Positions 1 to 11,764 of a DNA stretch of 64,000 nucleotides are shown one piece after another. Made by a program: the position numbers and the translations under genes. The notes beneath the pieces are model-generated. The model ran no database searches. It saw only the letters and a list, made by a program, of their open reading frames with translations, and had not been told where the DNA came from. This DNA comes from Furcasterigmium furcatum. Lineage: Eukaryota; Ascomycota; Sordariomycetes; Glomerellales; Plectosphaerellaceae. Position 1 is the stretch's first letter. The number at the start of each line of letters is the position of its first letter. The stretch lies in assembly GCA_001599815.1 (NCBI GenBank), contig BCIA01000002.1:5615626-5679625 (forward strand). The letters run 5' to 3'.

Positions 1-2126
1 CTCATTCCGGATTGCCAATTTTGTTACTTGCTTTCTGTCTTGGTCGGTCCCCGGAGCTGAGCGAGAATCAACGTGATGCTCGGAACGAGTGCCCTCAGCC
101 AAGTGGGAACGGAGAGAATCGATGCCAAGTTCCGGCAATGGAGCCACCTAGGATGCAATGTCTTCCATTCCATGGGTCCGCTGGCTTGGCTCCGGATCAC
201 CTCTGAGGATTCGATGGCGTCACTGCCGGGGCCGGAATGAAGCATGAGCGATCAAGCAAAAGCAACCCGATGAAGCAGTTCTTTCGGCCGGTGGCTGGTC
301 GTGTGATGACAATGAACAACAACAAGCTGCATCAAAAGCAACAAAGTCACATGGGCAAAGAAGGATCAAGCCTGCAGACCCGCGGCGAGCGAAGAGGAGG
401 GCTGGTTTCAACAGACCCTGGATGCTGGATGCAGGATGCATGCTAGAGGCAAGCCGATCACCTGCAATCTGGCTGGATACAGGAAGGCATACGAGCGCTG
501 GAGAGCAAGCTCCGGGATCTGATCCGGGCGGGCACATGCCTGCAGCGCGCAATCTGATGAGGCTCGTTTGGCTTCCATGCATGCTGCATCAGTGCATGCT
601 GAGTGCTGAATGACCTCCCTCTGGCCTTTGTCATCAGCCACAGCGGTGGTCCCCTGGAGCGGACGGGCCACCACCTACGTAATGTGGACTCAGCAACTGG
701 AAGAACCGTCGCGGTGACCCCAGGACCCTGACTCGCCATGGAGACAGACAGACAGACCCTGCCCGTCGCCCTAACGTCACCTACCAGGTACTCTGAGGTG
801 CTTCCCAGTGTCACAAGACCCCCGGAGCGCGGCCTTGAAGCGAGGCGATAGGACGGTCCGAACAGGAAGGCGCAATCTCTCGCGGCCGACCGCCTTTTCA
901 GCCTGCCATCTCCCGTGCGCTTGGGTTGGCCGTCTGTCTTTCTTGAGCGAGACAATAGATGGTTCGGGGACAGGGCGCTGGAATGCCCGAATGGCCAGCA
1001 CCTCCGAGCTGCCGGTTGCGGAACGCCGGCCTCGTGGCGAAAGGAGGAACGAGCCTTCAAATTGAAAGACTCATTCAGGCGCCGCTCCGCTTCCATCCGT
1101 TTCGACTCGGCGAGGGCGAGAAAGGACCGGCCCAGGTGGCCATGCCTGTTCCCCGGGCTTCTGGGCCAGTCACATCCAGAAGAGGCCTAGCCGAGCATCG
1201 CCAATCGACCCGCGGGACGCGCTACCCACTCGTGGATGGGCCTGATGGATGGAGGGACAGGGACCGGGAAGTACCAACCCCATCCTGGCCCGCATGCTGG
1301 GTACCTGCACCTGCACCGGCTCCCACGCCCCGGCGCCTACGGGCACCCCATCCCCTGGAACTGGACCGACCCGACCTCCAAGCAAGGCCACCTCAGCGCT
1401 GCAACCTGCTCGCTCTGCTGCCCGCAGCGTCCAGCATCTTCGGCCCCGGTCTGTGATGAGTCCGTCCCAGGTGACCAGGACGACGAGGCCCGAGGCCGAA
1501 CCATTTCTCCATCTGTGGATGTACAAGTATTCTGGGACGAGGAGAAGGATCTTATTCAGTATTCCCACTTACCAGCTACTCATGGTTATATAAGTCGTGC
1601 TCGCCTGGTTGGTAATCTGCCCCTTGCCTGTCATCATCTCGTCCCAGTATTACACCAAGTTCCGAACTAGCAGTCCCGTCCAGGTTCAGCCCACCACCAC
1701 CTTGGTTGCCCGCTGGTCAGGTTCAGTCACTCGGGTCCACCTGCTGCTGGAGCCGCCCATCCGTCGAGGTCACCACCTCACGGCACTTTACCCAATTCAC
1801 CCGTCGTACCACGCCCGTCCGCCGACGCCGCCCACTGCCTTGGCCTGCCTTGCCTCGCCTCGCCCGCCTGGCCCCGTCGTTCACTGACACGTACCTCCTG
1901 CCTGCGTCCCCTTCTTTAACCTCTCCCTCCCTCCTCCACCTCCGCCTGGCCAACTTCGACCTCTTCACACTCCGTATCACACGTCAACTCCCACCACCCG
2001 TACTCAGTACACCCGGCTCCCTCTCCCCCTCCCTCCCTCCACAACTCCGTCGCCTCCGACCTTCTCGGCAACTCGCTTGCTTCAGGCATCACACGACCTC
2101 TTTGTTCCCTCTTACCACCCGCCACC
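1..2126. other. Gene-free left flank and AN1 gene leader
   Basis: No reading frame here has recognisable domain content; the longer ones (458-1096 minus, 959-1456 plus) are Arg/Ser/Pro-rich and look like GC-bias shadows. A short GACA microsatellite sits at about 743-756. From about 1700 to 2126 the plus strand is strongly pyrimidine-rich, as is usual for fungal promoters and 5' leaders, so it probably serves the AN1 gene that follows. Confidence 0.5.
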
Positions 2127-2463
2127 ATGCCTCAGAAGAAGATCCGCTGCAACTTCAAGGAGTGCCGTGACGCGGCCCAGCGCATTGTCGGCGACTGCGG
2201 CTTCTGCGACGGCCACTTCTGCGGCAAGCACCGCCTCCTCGAGGACCACAAGTGCTCCGGTCTCGAAGACGTAAGCTCTTCCTCCCCTGCTGCTTCTTTC
2301 CCCTTCGCCGCGTCCGCGTGGTTGCTTGGTCTTGAAGACGTTCTGCGAGAGGAAGGACTGCTGGCTGACACCATTCCCACTACGACAGTGCAAGAAGGAG
2401 TCGCACGAGCGCAACGCAGCGCAGCTTGAGGCAGAGAGGACGCAAGTCATCCGCGGTGTATAG
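2127..2463 (+). CDS. Small AN1-type zinc finger protein (72 aa)
   Basis: Two exons, 2127-2270 and 2389-2463, joined in phase 0 across a 118-nt intron that begins GTAAGC and ends GACAG, giving 72 residues. The protein is almost entirely one AN1 zinc finger: C8 and C13, C24 and C27, C32, H35, H41 and C43 supply the usual two-zinc C/H set, with the family signatures RIVGDC and HKC. A short charged tail of about 24 residues comes from exon 2. Stand-alone AN1 proteins are known in fungi and are linked to ubiquitin/proteasome and stress responses, but this length carries no second domain that would fix a role. The start is the only ATG at the end of the pyrimidine-rich leader and lies in a good context (CACCATGCC). 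Confidence 0.88.
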
Positions 2464-3674
2464 AACACCAACCCCTACCGAAAATACTCCCTTCGCCCCC
2501 GAGGCAAGAGGAGCGAATCCCGTGGCATGGCTATAAACGAGCCGCTCTGCTTCCGGCGGACCTGAACAAGGCGACCGAGAAGCGGGCGAGACACCAAAAC
2601 ACCATCATCACTCGACGACATAGTCGATAACGAATACATGCCACGAGCGGACCATCCGCGCGAGCTTCGATCACGAGCCAGGCTCGACAGCGACAAGCCC
2701 CCGCGATCAGCCCGCAAACCTACCAACTATACTCCATTTCCCCGTTCGCGACGCCTTCCCGGCGTCGCCATATCACGACCCACGAGTCGACCGAGCCGCC
2801 ACCACGCGGCCATATTTGTGTATTTTAGATCTGGGCTTTCACCTCGGCATGGCGTCCCGGGGTTCCATCCATTCCTCTTCTCGGCGTCAGCGCAGCCGAC
2901 TGCTGCGCAAGGCGCCGGTGTCTCTCCAGGAGGACTAGTTAGCACGCAACTCGATTTTCTGCAAATTGGACCATCTTTCGTCCCTTGACTTATCAATCAC
3001 CCATCATTGACCTTCGTGATGCACAACCGTTGTCTCCTTACCGTCTTCTGACATCATATCTGCAGCATGCGACGCCTCCACGAGCAGGTGGCGGATGGGC
3101 GCATATCTCGGTTTACCTTGCGGCGAAACACCGAGGCGATTCCCCCGAGAATCCTCATCCTTCCCATGGGATTGTTCACAACATCAAAAACATTCACATA
3201 CGCTGCTCCATCCACCGCCTCGACAAGCCACACCCAGCAGGCGTCCCCCCCGAGTCAGCCCACGCATGTGTCACGCTGGAACCGCGGTCAATGCTTATCG
3301 TATTCGCCATTCGCACCTCTCCTTGAGTCACCGCCCAGCAGCTAGCGCCGCGACCCGCCTTATCTCCGGTATCGTATCGCTATCGGTTCTCGAATGCCAA
3401 GGCCGAGCCCCAGACTAGGGATGCAAGCACTTTATTTTTGAACCTCGAGGGGTGGGTGACATCCAGGTGCCAGTGGGTCGCGTTGGGATCTTTGGGTATC
3501 TTTTCGTTGAGCGCGCAGCAGGCCTGAATGCTGCGTCGCATGTGTTTGGAGGCAATTGGGCATGCTGAGGTCTAGAATCTTGCACGCCCAACGGTGCCGC
3601 GGGCGTCTACCGGGGCTGCCACATGCACCGCTACGTGGCTGCATTCAGTCAGGCCCTGCATGTGCCAGGGGTGG
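2464..3674. other. Intergenic region, no gene seen
   Basis: Both neighbours read towards this 1.2-kb stretch (AN1 gene plus, Nth1 gene minus), so it should hold two 3' ends. The frames at 2638-2988 and 2985-3326 are Ser/Pro/Arg-rich without recognisable motifs and are not called. Confidence 0.5.
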
Positions 3675-4902
3675 CTATGTGTGAGCGCCCTCCTCCTCCT
3701 CCTTCTTGATGATGATCTCCTCGTCGGCCAGAGTGGCCTGCTCCCCGTCGTCATTGACCTCCAGCTTGATCTTCTCCTCGATCGCCTCGCTCTTGACTCC
3801 CTCCTGTGTCCGCCTCTTCCCCTCCGCGACCTTTTTCCGATCGGCGCCCTTGCAGAGACCCTTCGCCCCGAGGGTGCAGTCGCCGCACCGCTTCGACCCG
3901 GCCTGCGGGGGGCAGATCGTCTGCCCGAAGCCGACGAGGAGGGTGTTGATCTCCCGCCAGCGGTCACGGGGGAGCCACGCCTCGAGGGCGAGGCGGGAGG
4001 CTTCGGGGTTGTTGGTCTTGTGCCATCCCCACATGTTGGTGATGCGGTGGACGTGGACGTCGACACCAATGCCCTCCGTGCGGCCCCAGGCGGCGGAGAG
4101 GCAGAGGTGAGCCATCTTGGGGCCGACGCCGGGGAGGGCCGTGAGGCCGTCGATCGTGTTTGGGATGTCGGAGGCGTGCTGGTCGCGCAGTATGAGGGCG
4201 GAGGCCTTGATGTATCTGTCGCGAAACGCGTTAGCATGACCAAAGATATCCCTGTTGCAGCTTTTGCTACCGCTCCAGCGGCTATGTCGGCAGGTGGACG
4301 CACTTTGTCTTGTTATTGTGGAATCCGACCTGGTGAATCAGCTCGTTCAGCTTGGCAGGGTCGACCGCCAGCACGTTTTCAAGGTTCAACCCCCGCGGGG
4401 CCCCCGGTTTATGCGGCGGCAGCTCTGTGTGCAGCCTCCCCATCGCGACGGCGTTGACGGTGTCCTTCGTCTGGCTGGAGAGCATGAGGGCGATGAGGAT
4501 GTGGAAGCGCTTGTCGCGCTCTGTCGCGTCGGCGGTGAAGAGGCGGTCGCAGCCCATCGTGTCGACGGCGGCGTTCTGCGCGGGGCCGGAGAGGCGCATC
4601 TCGCGCACGAGGGAGTACATCTCGTCCCAGTCGGACGGGGGCTCGACTTTCGTGGGCGCGGAGGGGGAGGTGCCCCGGATGACGCGGGCTGGCTTGCGGC
4701 GCTTCTTGGGGGAGCTGGTCGGAGGCACCGGGGGCTCGGTTTTTACTGATGGAGGGATGTCGACGGCTTCGGATTTTGTTACGCGTCTTCGTTTTCGGGG
4801 CAGGGCCATGTCTTCGATGTCCGGGGAGGGCGTCGGATCTGAGGGATCATGGTAGGCAAAGCCTGAGAGAAGCGATCCGTTGGATCTGAGGGTGCGCGTC
4901 AT
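3675..4902 (-). CDS. NTH1: Endonuclease III homologue (bifunctional DNA glycosylase/AP lyase)
   Basis: Two exons on the minus strand, 4902-4304 and 4215-3675, join across an 88-nt intron (GTGCGT...GACAG) to give 379 residues; the junction restores the family sequence NNKTKYIKA. The central helix-hairpin-helix LPGVGPKMA carries the catalytic lysine, and VDVHVHRI carries the catalytic aspartate. A four-cysteine cluster follows, as in iron-sulfur Nth proteins. The family excises oxidised pyrimidines and nicks the abasic site in nucleus and mitochondria. The N-terminus holds an RKRRR-type nuclear signal. The C-terminus is a long acidic/lysine tail. An in-frame ATG at 5010 would add 36 Arg/Leu/His-rich residues resembling a mitochondrial presequence, so dual starts are possible. 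The cysteine spacing C-x8-C-x2-C-x7-C is wider than the bacterial pattern. Confidence 0.92.
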
Positions 4903-5010
4903 GTTGAGCAGCCGAGCATGAGAAGCTGCATGGAGGGTCGTGGAAGGAGTGCGCGGCCTGAAGGTGAAGAGATGGAGGGGATGTATGAAGTCCTTAAATC
5001 GTAGTTTCAT

Positions 5011-5760
5011 GGGTTGTCCGATGTTGGACCAGGTGGGATGTGTCGAATAAAGTTGCATGCACGCGTCGAGTCCACCTGACGGTTCCAAGCGTTGTAATTT
5101 GGGGTTCAATGCTCGTGGCACGTGGTAACAGCTCCTGCCGATCTGCAGGGTCCATCCACCAGGCCGTTAAGTAGTATTGGGTTTCCTCGTTACAACACCA
5201 CCTCACCTCCCGTCAAGTCCAAACTTCTCCTCCGCACCTCCATTAGACCCTGAGATGTCGATACATCCCTCTTGCGCGCCTAAACAAACTACAATGCTGT
5301 CCATGGAAGCCAATCCCCGATTCACAGTCGTTCCAATGCCCACCATGACGGATTCTTATAGTCTGGGGCCGATGGCCTCCTGCTGCTCTCTTCTCATGAA
5401 TATACCGGCAAATCCCGCCGCCTAAACCATTGTCTTATTTGTATTGCGCCACGAAGCTCAAAGCATCGCTTCTCCTGGATCAACAGGCAGTCCAACGATA
5501 ACCAATAACATACCACTTTGTCGTGTGTAGGGCGTTCGGAACCCAGTCCGGGCTCCTGCCAAGCACCGCCACCGAGACACCACCGGTCTGGTCACTTGAG
5601 CTGAACTTGGCCAAGCAACGCCGTGGGAGTCTAAGCCCTCAGGTGAGAATGGCCTCGCCTGTCGACTTTTATTTAAGGACTTGTGCCAGTTCCTGCAGCC
5701 ATTAAGCGCCATCGAGCAGGTCTCCCCTGAGAAACGGTTCCTCGCTCGTCTGTCATCACG
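5011..5760. other. Divergent promoter region
   Basis: About 750 bases lie between the upstream-most plausible Nth1 start and the plus-strand membrane protein gene. They should contain both promoters. No coding sequence is supported; the short frames at 5177-5425 and 5458-5712 lack motifs. Confidence 0.45.
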
Positions 5761-7243
5761 ATGAACTGGGTCTTCCTCCCCCTCAGCTGGGACCTGGGCA
5801 ACGTCCGTGCCGTTTCAACTCTACGTGAGCATTGAACCACTCGTGTTGATGATTGTGTTCTAACCTCGGCCTATAGTGATCAGCATCCTATGCGTCTTCG
5901 GGATATGGACTGTGGGCGTCTTCAGGTGGAAGCGCCACGCGTCAAATATCAGCAAGCACGGCGTTGCGGGCCTTTTCGACCTTCTGGTGGTGTCAAGCGC
6001 CGGGGAAGCCCTGGATACTGCCACCGCCCTCTATCGGTCCAGCCGGCTGTCGTCTCACATGCCACTTCTCGTGACCAGTGCGATGGTGGTGTTACTGTCC
6101 GCTATCGGCATGTTGGCTGGCCCGATAGCCAGGTATTCGATCGGGGTTGGGTCTGAGGTGGTGCAGACGAGCGTGCGAGGGATATTGACGTCAAGCATGG
6201 GGTCACTTGACTTGGCCATGTTCAGATGGAACATGACAAGGCAACGTCTGGATAGTGCTGGGTTCCCGGACACCGAGCTTCTTGATTTCCTCCCGGACGT
6301 TTACCTGGACTGGCAGTACAGAGCCGATGAGTGGAACTCGAGCTGGAAGCTATCTTGCGAATACACGCCAGTGACAGAAATATCCGTCACGGTTGGAAAC
6401 ACGTCAGACGACTGGTATGAGCAGATTTCCGACGTCCGCGAGGCATACCCATCCGATTTGCGAGAGTTTCCTCTCCCACTCGACGAACATCCCACCGTAC
6501 GAACTTTTGGGGGCGCCGGCAAGTGGAAAGATGCTCTCATGTTCGTTCTTCTCTACCCACGCCCCGAGGCTCGCGAGAAGGACGAAAACACGATGCGAAT
6601 CGTCTTCCTGGCCTATCTTCTGCACAACATCCCCAGCGGCGCCGGACCGGATTTTGCATTTGCGGATGGCAGCGCGGAGAATGCGACTTTCACCCGCGCG
6701 GACTGCTACGCAAGGCGCGGGCCGGTGCGAGATGCCAGTTTCGTGACCCAGCCCTGGACCTCGTCGCCGTCTTCCCTAACGAGGGCGTTCTCGGACTACC
6801 ACGACGCCGCATTTCAGGAGCAGTCCATTGCCGAAGAGCCGATCTATCACCCGTCAGGTCGCGACCTGGTGCGATTCTTCCAAACTTACATGATCACAAA
6901 AGACACCCAGTACAGCCATATCGTCGCGACCCGGCCCCTCAGCGTTCGGCGGCCCCGCGTTCAGGTTGCGCTAGTAGCTTTGGTCATCACGATTGTTTTT
7001 GTCGTCATCATGGCAGGGCTGCTTGTCGGTGCTTTCGCCTTGTATCCTGTGCGGAGGAGCGTGTTCGTTCCGCGAACCAAGGTCGACTGGGTCATGGAGG
7101 CTGTCAGAGAAGGCTCAACCCGGGGGCATACTGATGAGAAGATGCACAGCTCGAGGAGGGAGCTTGGGTCGGACGTGAGCGCTCTGGCGTACGGTAATGT
7201 CGTCGGTCCGACGGGCAGGCAGTACGTCGGCTTGAGGCTGTGA
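5761..7243 (+). CDS. Hypothetical membrane protein with three predicted helices
   Basis: Exon 1 (5761-5824) and exon 2 (5877-7243) join across a 52-nt intron (GTGAGC...CTATAG) to make 476 residues. I do not recognise a named family. Visible are a hydrophobic helix near residues 20-38, a second near 90-112, then about 300 residues of probably extracytoplasmic sequence with several N-x-S/T sites and few cysteines, and a strong third helix near 402-426 followed by a short basic tail. This layout resembles fungal multi-spanning proteins of unknown function. The start ATG at 5761 is chosen because the spliced N-terminus continues straight into the first helix. The gene lies 229 bases ahead of another plus-strand gene, but nothing shows shared regulation. 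Confidence 0.75.
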
Positions 7244-7472
7244 CGCCACATGAAAAGCTCTACAACAGGCTGGAAGCAGAAAGTTTCGTCTTTTGAAGGA
7301 GACATCGCGGTCCTGGTCCCGATTTTCTCGAGGCCGCCACAAACTCTGATGGTTGCCCCTGCCATAAAAGCTCGAAGTCCCAACATTCATTTCCGAAATA
7401 TCCTCTCCGTCTTCAACCCCCTTCTCGTCAACTCCTTCTCGTCACGGGAATACATCATCGACCTCCTACGCC

Positions 7473-9020
7473 ATGGCGCCACCCAGATGCTTCCTGCTCG
7501 AGATATCCCCCGAGATCCGATGCGTGATCTATGAGTTCTACATCACGACTGAAGGGGGCTACTGGGCCGACTTCGAGACGGGCAAACTGCAAACGCGAGA
7601 CAAGGATGCGCCCATCGACCTCTCTCTCATGTACACCTGCAAGCTGGTTGCTGAGGAGATGTACGGTGTTGCGCTCCGTTGTAACACCATCAATTTCTCC
7701 ACCCTTTACTCAGAATCCTTGGAGTTCGATATCGGGTCCATGGCGTGGTTTAGGGATACGATTCTTGATTGGCAACGGGACATTCTCATCTGCTGCCTGT
7801 CTAAAGGACTTTGTTTAGAAGCGCGCAACAAGATCGAGCCCGACTTCCCCCTATTCGCTCAAGCTCTTGACGAAGCGATGTCCATGGAAACTCCCGTCGA
7901 CTACAATCCATACTATTATGATAAGATTGCTGGACTCGACAGGTACACCTCGCCTCAAGTACCCTCTCTATGGCTTGCCGCAATGCAGCGCACACTACGA
8001 CATATCACATCAACTGCAGCGCAGCAGCTTGTTGATGCCAGTTCACCGATTGTGAAGAAACTTTCCTGCCCGCGCTATCTCCTCCTGCTGAGAAAAGATA
8101 TCATTGATCCATTGGAGATAGTGAACCTGGAAATCGAACTTTGGGCCATGCCCACTGACAGAACCAAAAGTCCCCAGGATATTCCTGGAGGCCTGGTAAA
8201 GCAGCGAATCTCTGCTGCGGCCGCCTCCATCCGATTTCTGGCCGCACTGCCAGCTTCGACACGCTCGCAACTGCGAAACATCTCCTTGGAGGAAGACTTT
8301 CCTTCCATTCCACGCCCCGAGTGCCACGCTCAAGGTCTGATTCCATTCTGCGTGGAGAATCGCAAGCTTCGCGTGGAGCGTCGCTTGAATCTGTGGACGA
8401 ATTGTGCCACCAGGGCATGGTGCACAGAGATTGGCGTAAGCAAAGATATCTGCAGCTGGATCGTCGAAGCGCACGCGCTCCCGGCCCACGGCATGCCTTT
8501 CGAGTCATTCTCCCTGGTTCTCGACGGGAATCCCGCTCCCCACAGATGCACCGAGCTCTTCCAGACCATCGTGCATCGAGACATGGCCTGGGCAAGCGCG
8601 ATCGATGGCCGGCACGGGGAGCCCCGAGGCGGCCCGTCCGCCATCTGCGGTGCTCGCTTTGACATTCTGTCCCAGGCGATGGCAGATATGGTGGCCGGAA
8701 AATCAAACACCAGATGCAACTTTGATCCCGGTCAAAGCTGGGACGCGAATGCTCTCATGGACGACGTCGGAAGTGCCACGAAGTGGAAGCTGCGGCGGGG
8801 GGCTTTCAATGCAAGGGGGCCGCGAGACTTCAAGACGGCGCCACCCATGTTCGAATTGGGTAGGCTGGCGCAGACTGTTCTGGAGAATCCACTTGCTCGA
8901 AAGAGCATCGTGGACGGGGAAGGGATGGATGGTTATGACAGGGAGTGGGTTGAGCGCGAATACTATGTCATTTTTGGCTTTTTCGACTCTGACGACTATG
9001 AAGGCGCGTTCTGGATATGA
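7473..9020 (+). CDS. F-box-like fungal protein of unknown function (515 aa)
   Basis: A single uninterrupted frame of 515 residues starts at the ATG at 7473. The N-terminus reads LLEISPEIRCVIYEF, which matches the leucine/proline pattern at the start of fungal F-box-like and 2EXR-type proteins, and is followed by a typical Cys/Leu segment (LSLMYTCKLVAEEMYG). The remainder has no motif that I can name; it is alpha-helical in composition with many Trp and Arg residues. In fungi this architecture belongs to a large, fast-changing set of proteins, some of which act as substrate adaptors for ubiquitin ligases; such a role here is only inferred. Codon use is less GC-biased than in the housekeeping genes nearby. 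Confidence 0.75.
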   Translation: MAPPRCFLLEISPEIRCVIYEFYITTEGGYWADFETGKLQTRDKDAPIDLSLMYTCKLVAEEMYGVALRCNTINFSTLYSESLEFDIGSMAWFRDTILDWQRDILICCLSKGLCLEARNKIEPDFPLFAQALDEAMSMETPVDYNPYYYDKIAGLDRYTSPQVPSLWLAAMQRTLRHITSTAAQQLVDASSPIVKKLSCPRYLLLLRKDIIDPLEIVNLEIELWAMPTDRTKSPQDIPGGLVKQRISAAAASIRFLAALPASTRSQLRNISLEEDFPSIPRPECHAQGLIPFCVENRKLRVERRLNLWTNCATRAWCTEIGVSKDICSWIVEAHALPAHGMPFESFSLVLDGNPAPHRCTELFQTIVHRDMAWASAIDGRHGEPRGGPSAICGARFDILSQAMADMVAGKSNTRCNFDPGQSWDANALMDDVGSATKWKLRRGAFNARGPRDFKTAPPMFELGRLAQTVLENPLARKSIVDGEGMDGYDREWVEREYYVIFGFFDSDDYEGAFWI

Positions 9021-10288
9021 CACATTGGGAGTATGCAGACGCTGTCCTTCTATTTTGTGCTCCAGTTAAAAATTCGTACCTACTTATACCTTGTTTACAG
9101 TTGCGGTTTGAGCTGACAAGTTCTCGCCGTGGGTATCTAGGTACTTAGGAATGGAATCATGTTGTTCACCCAAGAGCGCAGTACTAATACCTCCCCTCGA
9201 CCCCTAGCACTAGCGCTGCACTGTCCATGCATCGACCCGAATTACCGGGACCGTTGACCCCTGTCGACCCGCTGTTTGCCGTTGCCCCCTTGAGGGGCAC
9301 TTACAACCCTCTCGATGTGGACGGCGATTGGGCAAAGCATGACGAGCAAACGGACGTCACGGCAAGTCACAAGTCAACACGGCGGGCAGAGAGCTGGTTC
9401 ACCTGTGCACCTCGCCCACACCTCCGGGCGACCTCCTGTCAGCTGATCCCAACTCCCTCGCGCCGACATTGGGGCGCCATCGCGGCTCGGTGTTTGTCGC
9501 ACTGAGTTTGTCCGTATCCTCGCCGGTGAAGGTTCCCATGTCGTCCGATCACACCAGCCTTTCATTGCCGCTTGACTTCTTTAGGAGTTCCTCCAAGCTT
9601 ATAAATTCTTGCCCCATATTGGTGTTGCCAGTGTGCTGATTTCGGGAGACTCCCAATGTTGACCGTCAAGTCAGGCAGTTGAAAAGTATATTACTCTCTT
9701 CCCCCCTATAAAGGCACCTCCTCGAGGAACGCTGGAAGCCATGCTGATCATGGGATGGTTTTGCGAATCACTCTTCTGCTTGGAGGGGCGCGCTTTCGAA
9801 CATGAACGCATGGTTTCCGTGTGTGCTCCCGTTCTTCTACCAAGCGAGGACACTGGCGTCTCTTCCATTATTCGCCCAGGCATCCCAGGTAGCTGAGTCG
9901 CAACGACGCCCCTCACCGCCTCTGATACCGCGTTGAAAGGGTTTCCTTACAAGCTCACCTTCTATTCCCTCTTTCCTCGCCGTCTTAGGTTCTACCGGGA
10001 AGGGGGAGGAAGGATGATCCAGAGGACCTCTTTCCGAATCCCTTCCTTCTCAAATTACAACCCGGAACTCTCCTGCCTACGTACCATCTAGGTTCTTACC
10101 TACCGTCAGTACCTACCTAGCCGGCGTCAATTACTTCCACTATAAAGCGCAAACAAACAGATCCCTCCCCTCTTGGTGCCCAGCCTCACCTCTCTTTCAA
10201 CATCTCTTCCCACCTCACACCTGACAACCGAACCTAGGGCATAACAAGATATTTCGTACCACCCCATCCACCTCTGCCAGCCACACGA
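9021..10288. other. Intergenic region and promoter of the Cys-cluster gene
   Basis: No supported coding sequence in 1.27 kb. AT-richer patches occur at about 9060-9150 and 9590-9720, and the strand carries several TACCTACC-type motifs near 10080-10120. The frames at 9227-9505 and 9671-9916 show no domain. Confidence 0.45.
10140..10147 (+). promoter_or_regulatory. TATA-like box
   Basis: CTATAAAG lies about 140 bases ahead of the ATG at 10289, a reasonable distance for a fungal TATA element plus a short pyrimidine-rich leader. It is a match by eye only. Confidence 0.4.
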
Positions 10289-11494
10289 ATGGCGAACGTC
10301 GAGCAACACCCCGGATTTATCTGTACGACTTGCATCCGGGAGAAGATCCGCACACCGGGGCTTGTTTGCGATCACGAACAACTACAGCCCTGCAGTACAT
10401 GTATCAAGCAGTACAAGAACGCGGACCAGTGCATCCTGGCCCCTTACGACGACGCCCAACTACGAGAATTGCACAACCACTCTGCCGTAATTGCCGGATT
10501 GGAAGCTGCCGAGGCACCAGGCGGAATCCCACCAACCTCCCTGGCCTATCAATCCGGCCTTGCTGAGCTATCGGCGCAATGGTTCGAGCGAGAACATGCC
10601 CTCCGGGCTGTGAAAGCTGAGGAGCCCGAAGCTGCAGGGCGAGTGCCATTGATTCAGCACATCAACCAAGACCCTGCATTGGAGCACCGAGAGCTCCAGC
10701 ATCTTCGTCAGACCGTCAGGGAGAGGGACCTTGCCCTCAGAACCCTCACGGAGTTGCGGGTAGCAGACGAAGTGCAAATCAAGGAACTCACCAAGGAAAG
10801 AGACGGAGCCCGGAGAAAACCTCGACTACCTGGTGATCTCATGGAACAGATTATACTTCATCTGATCGCAGGTTTTCCGTCTCTCAAGGGACACGTCCCT
10901 GACGCATGCCCACATCTTTTTCGACCGCAACTTTTATGCAGCCGCCTCGGGAAGGAATTTGTCGAAACCAACCTTCGGCGTAACATCCGGCGGCTCGCCC
11001 GCGACGAGCACATGGTGTGGGTGAACGTCCTTTCCGTCTCAAAGTACTGGAAAACACGCGCGACTCAGTTTCTGTCCGCGATGACCTGCCCAGCAAGGTT
11101 CACAATGGTACGTCTCGGGTTCAGAAGCTCCTTTACTGGCGCTTGCTAACTCGCCCGATTACAGACTCCCACGGCTTCAACACGTGCCTATGAGTATGTT
11201 AGCGGCAAGCACCCTCTGCGAGTCAAGATTGAGAAACACAAGGCGTTGAAGAAGGAGCGGGTCAAGTTCGAGTCGAAGAAGCGGAAGCGCGAGAAGGACG
11301 GGGACGCGGACACGGAAACAAGGTCTTCAAAGTCGCGGCGAGACAGCGACGACATCCCAATACCGCGCAACATCAGGACGCCGTTTGTCCTGCGGCCACT
11401 CTATCCCCCGAACTACGAAGAACCACACCGGACAACATATTGCGAGATTCCCGACGACGGTACATACGTGCCATCAGTGTGCGGCGGGGAGTGA
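10289..11494 (+). CDS. Cys-cluster, coiled-coil, lysine-rich protein of unknown function
   Basis: Exon 1 (10289-11107) and exon 2 (11165-11494) join in phase 0 across a 57-nt intron (GTACGT...TTACAG), giving 382 residues. Residues 12-48 carry six cysteines spaced C-x2-C-x11-C-x7-C-x2-C-x9-C, like a fungal Zn2Cys6 cluster but with a longer second gap, so zinc binding is likely and DNA binding is unproven. Residues about 105-175 are rich in heptad-like Leu/Glu/Arg and probably form a coiled coil. Residues about 287-325 form a Lys/Arg/Glu block typical of nuclear proteins. The C-terminal 50 residues are Pro/Tyr-rich. No known family is recognised. It could be a divergent transcription factor or a chromatin-associated protein. 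Confidence 0.75.
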
Positions 11495-11764
11495 CGTGGG
11501 CTTCGGGGAGCATTGCACGGTGCATGGCTGGCATCTGACGAGGCGTTGCATCTTGGACAAGGGCATCATGTTTGGCTAAACGACGTATGTGAGACGATTC
11601 GATCTATAAAATCACGAACCATCGCTTCCCCAGACGCTGCTTCAAATGGAAATTACTGAATCACGCCGAACTCCTTCCTCTATGCTCCTTGCTGCCTGCG
11701 CCTGCCATGAAAAAGGGGAATACCCGTTTGGAATCGCCGCCAGCCAGACTGGCAGGATGCCCGT

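Noticed and set aside
458..1096. 212-codon minus-strand frame
   Set aside because: Arg/Ser-rich, overlapping several equally long frames on both strands; no domain or splice support.
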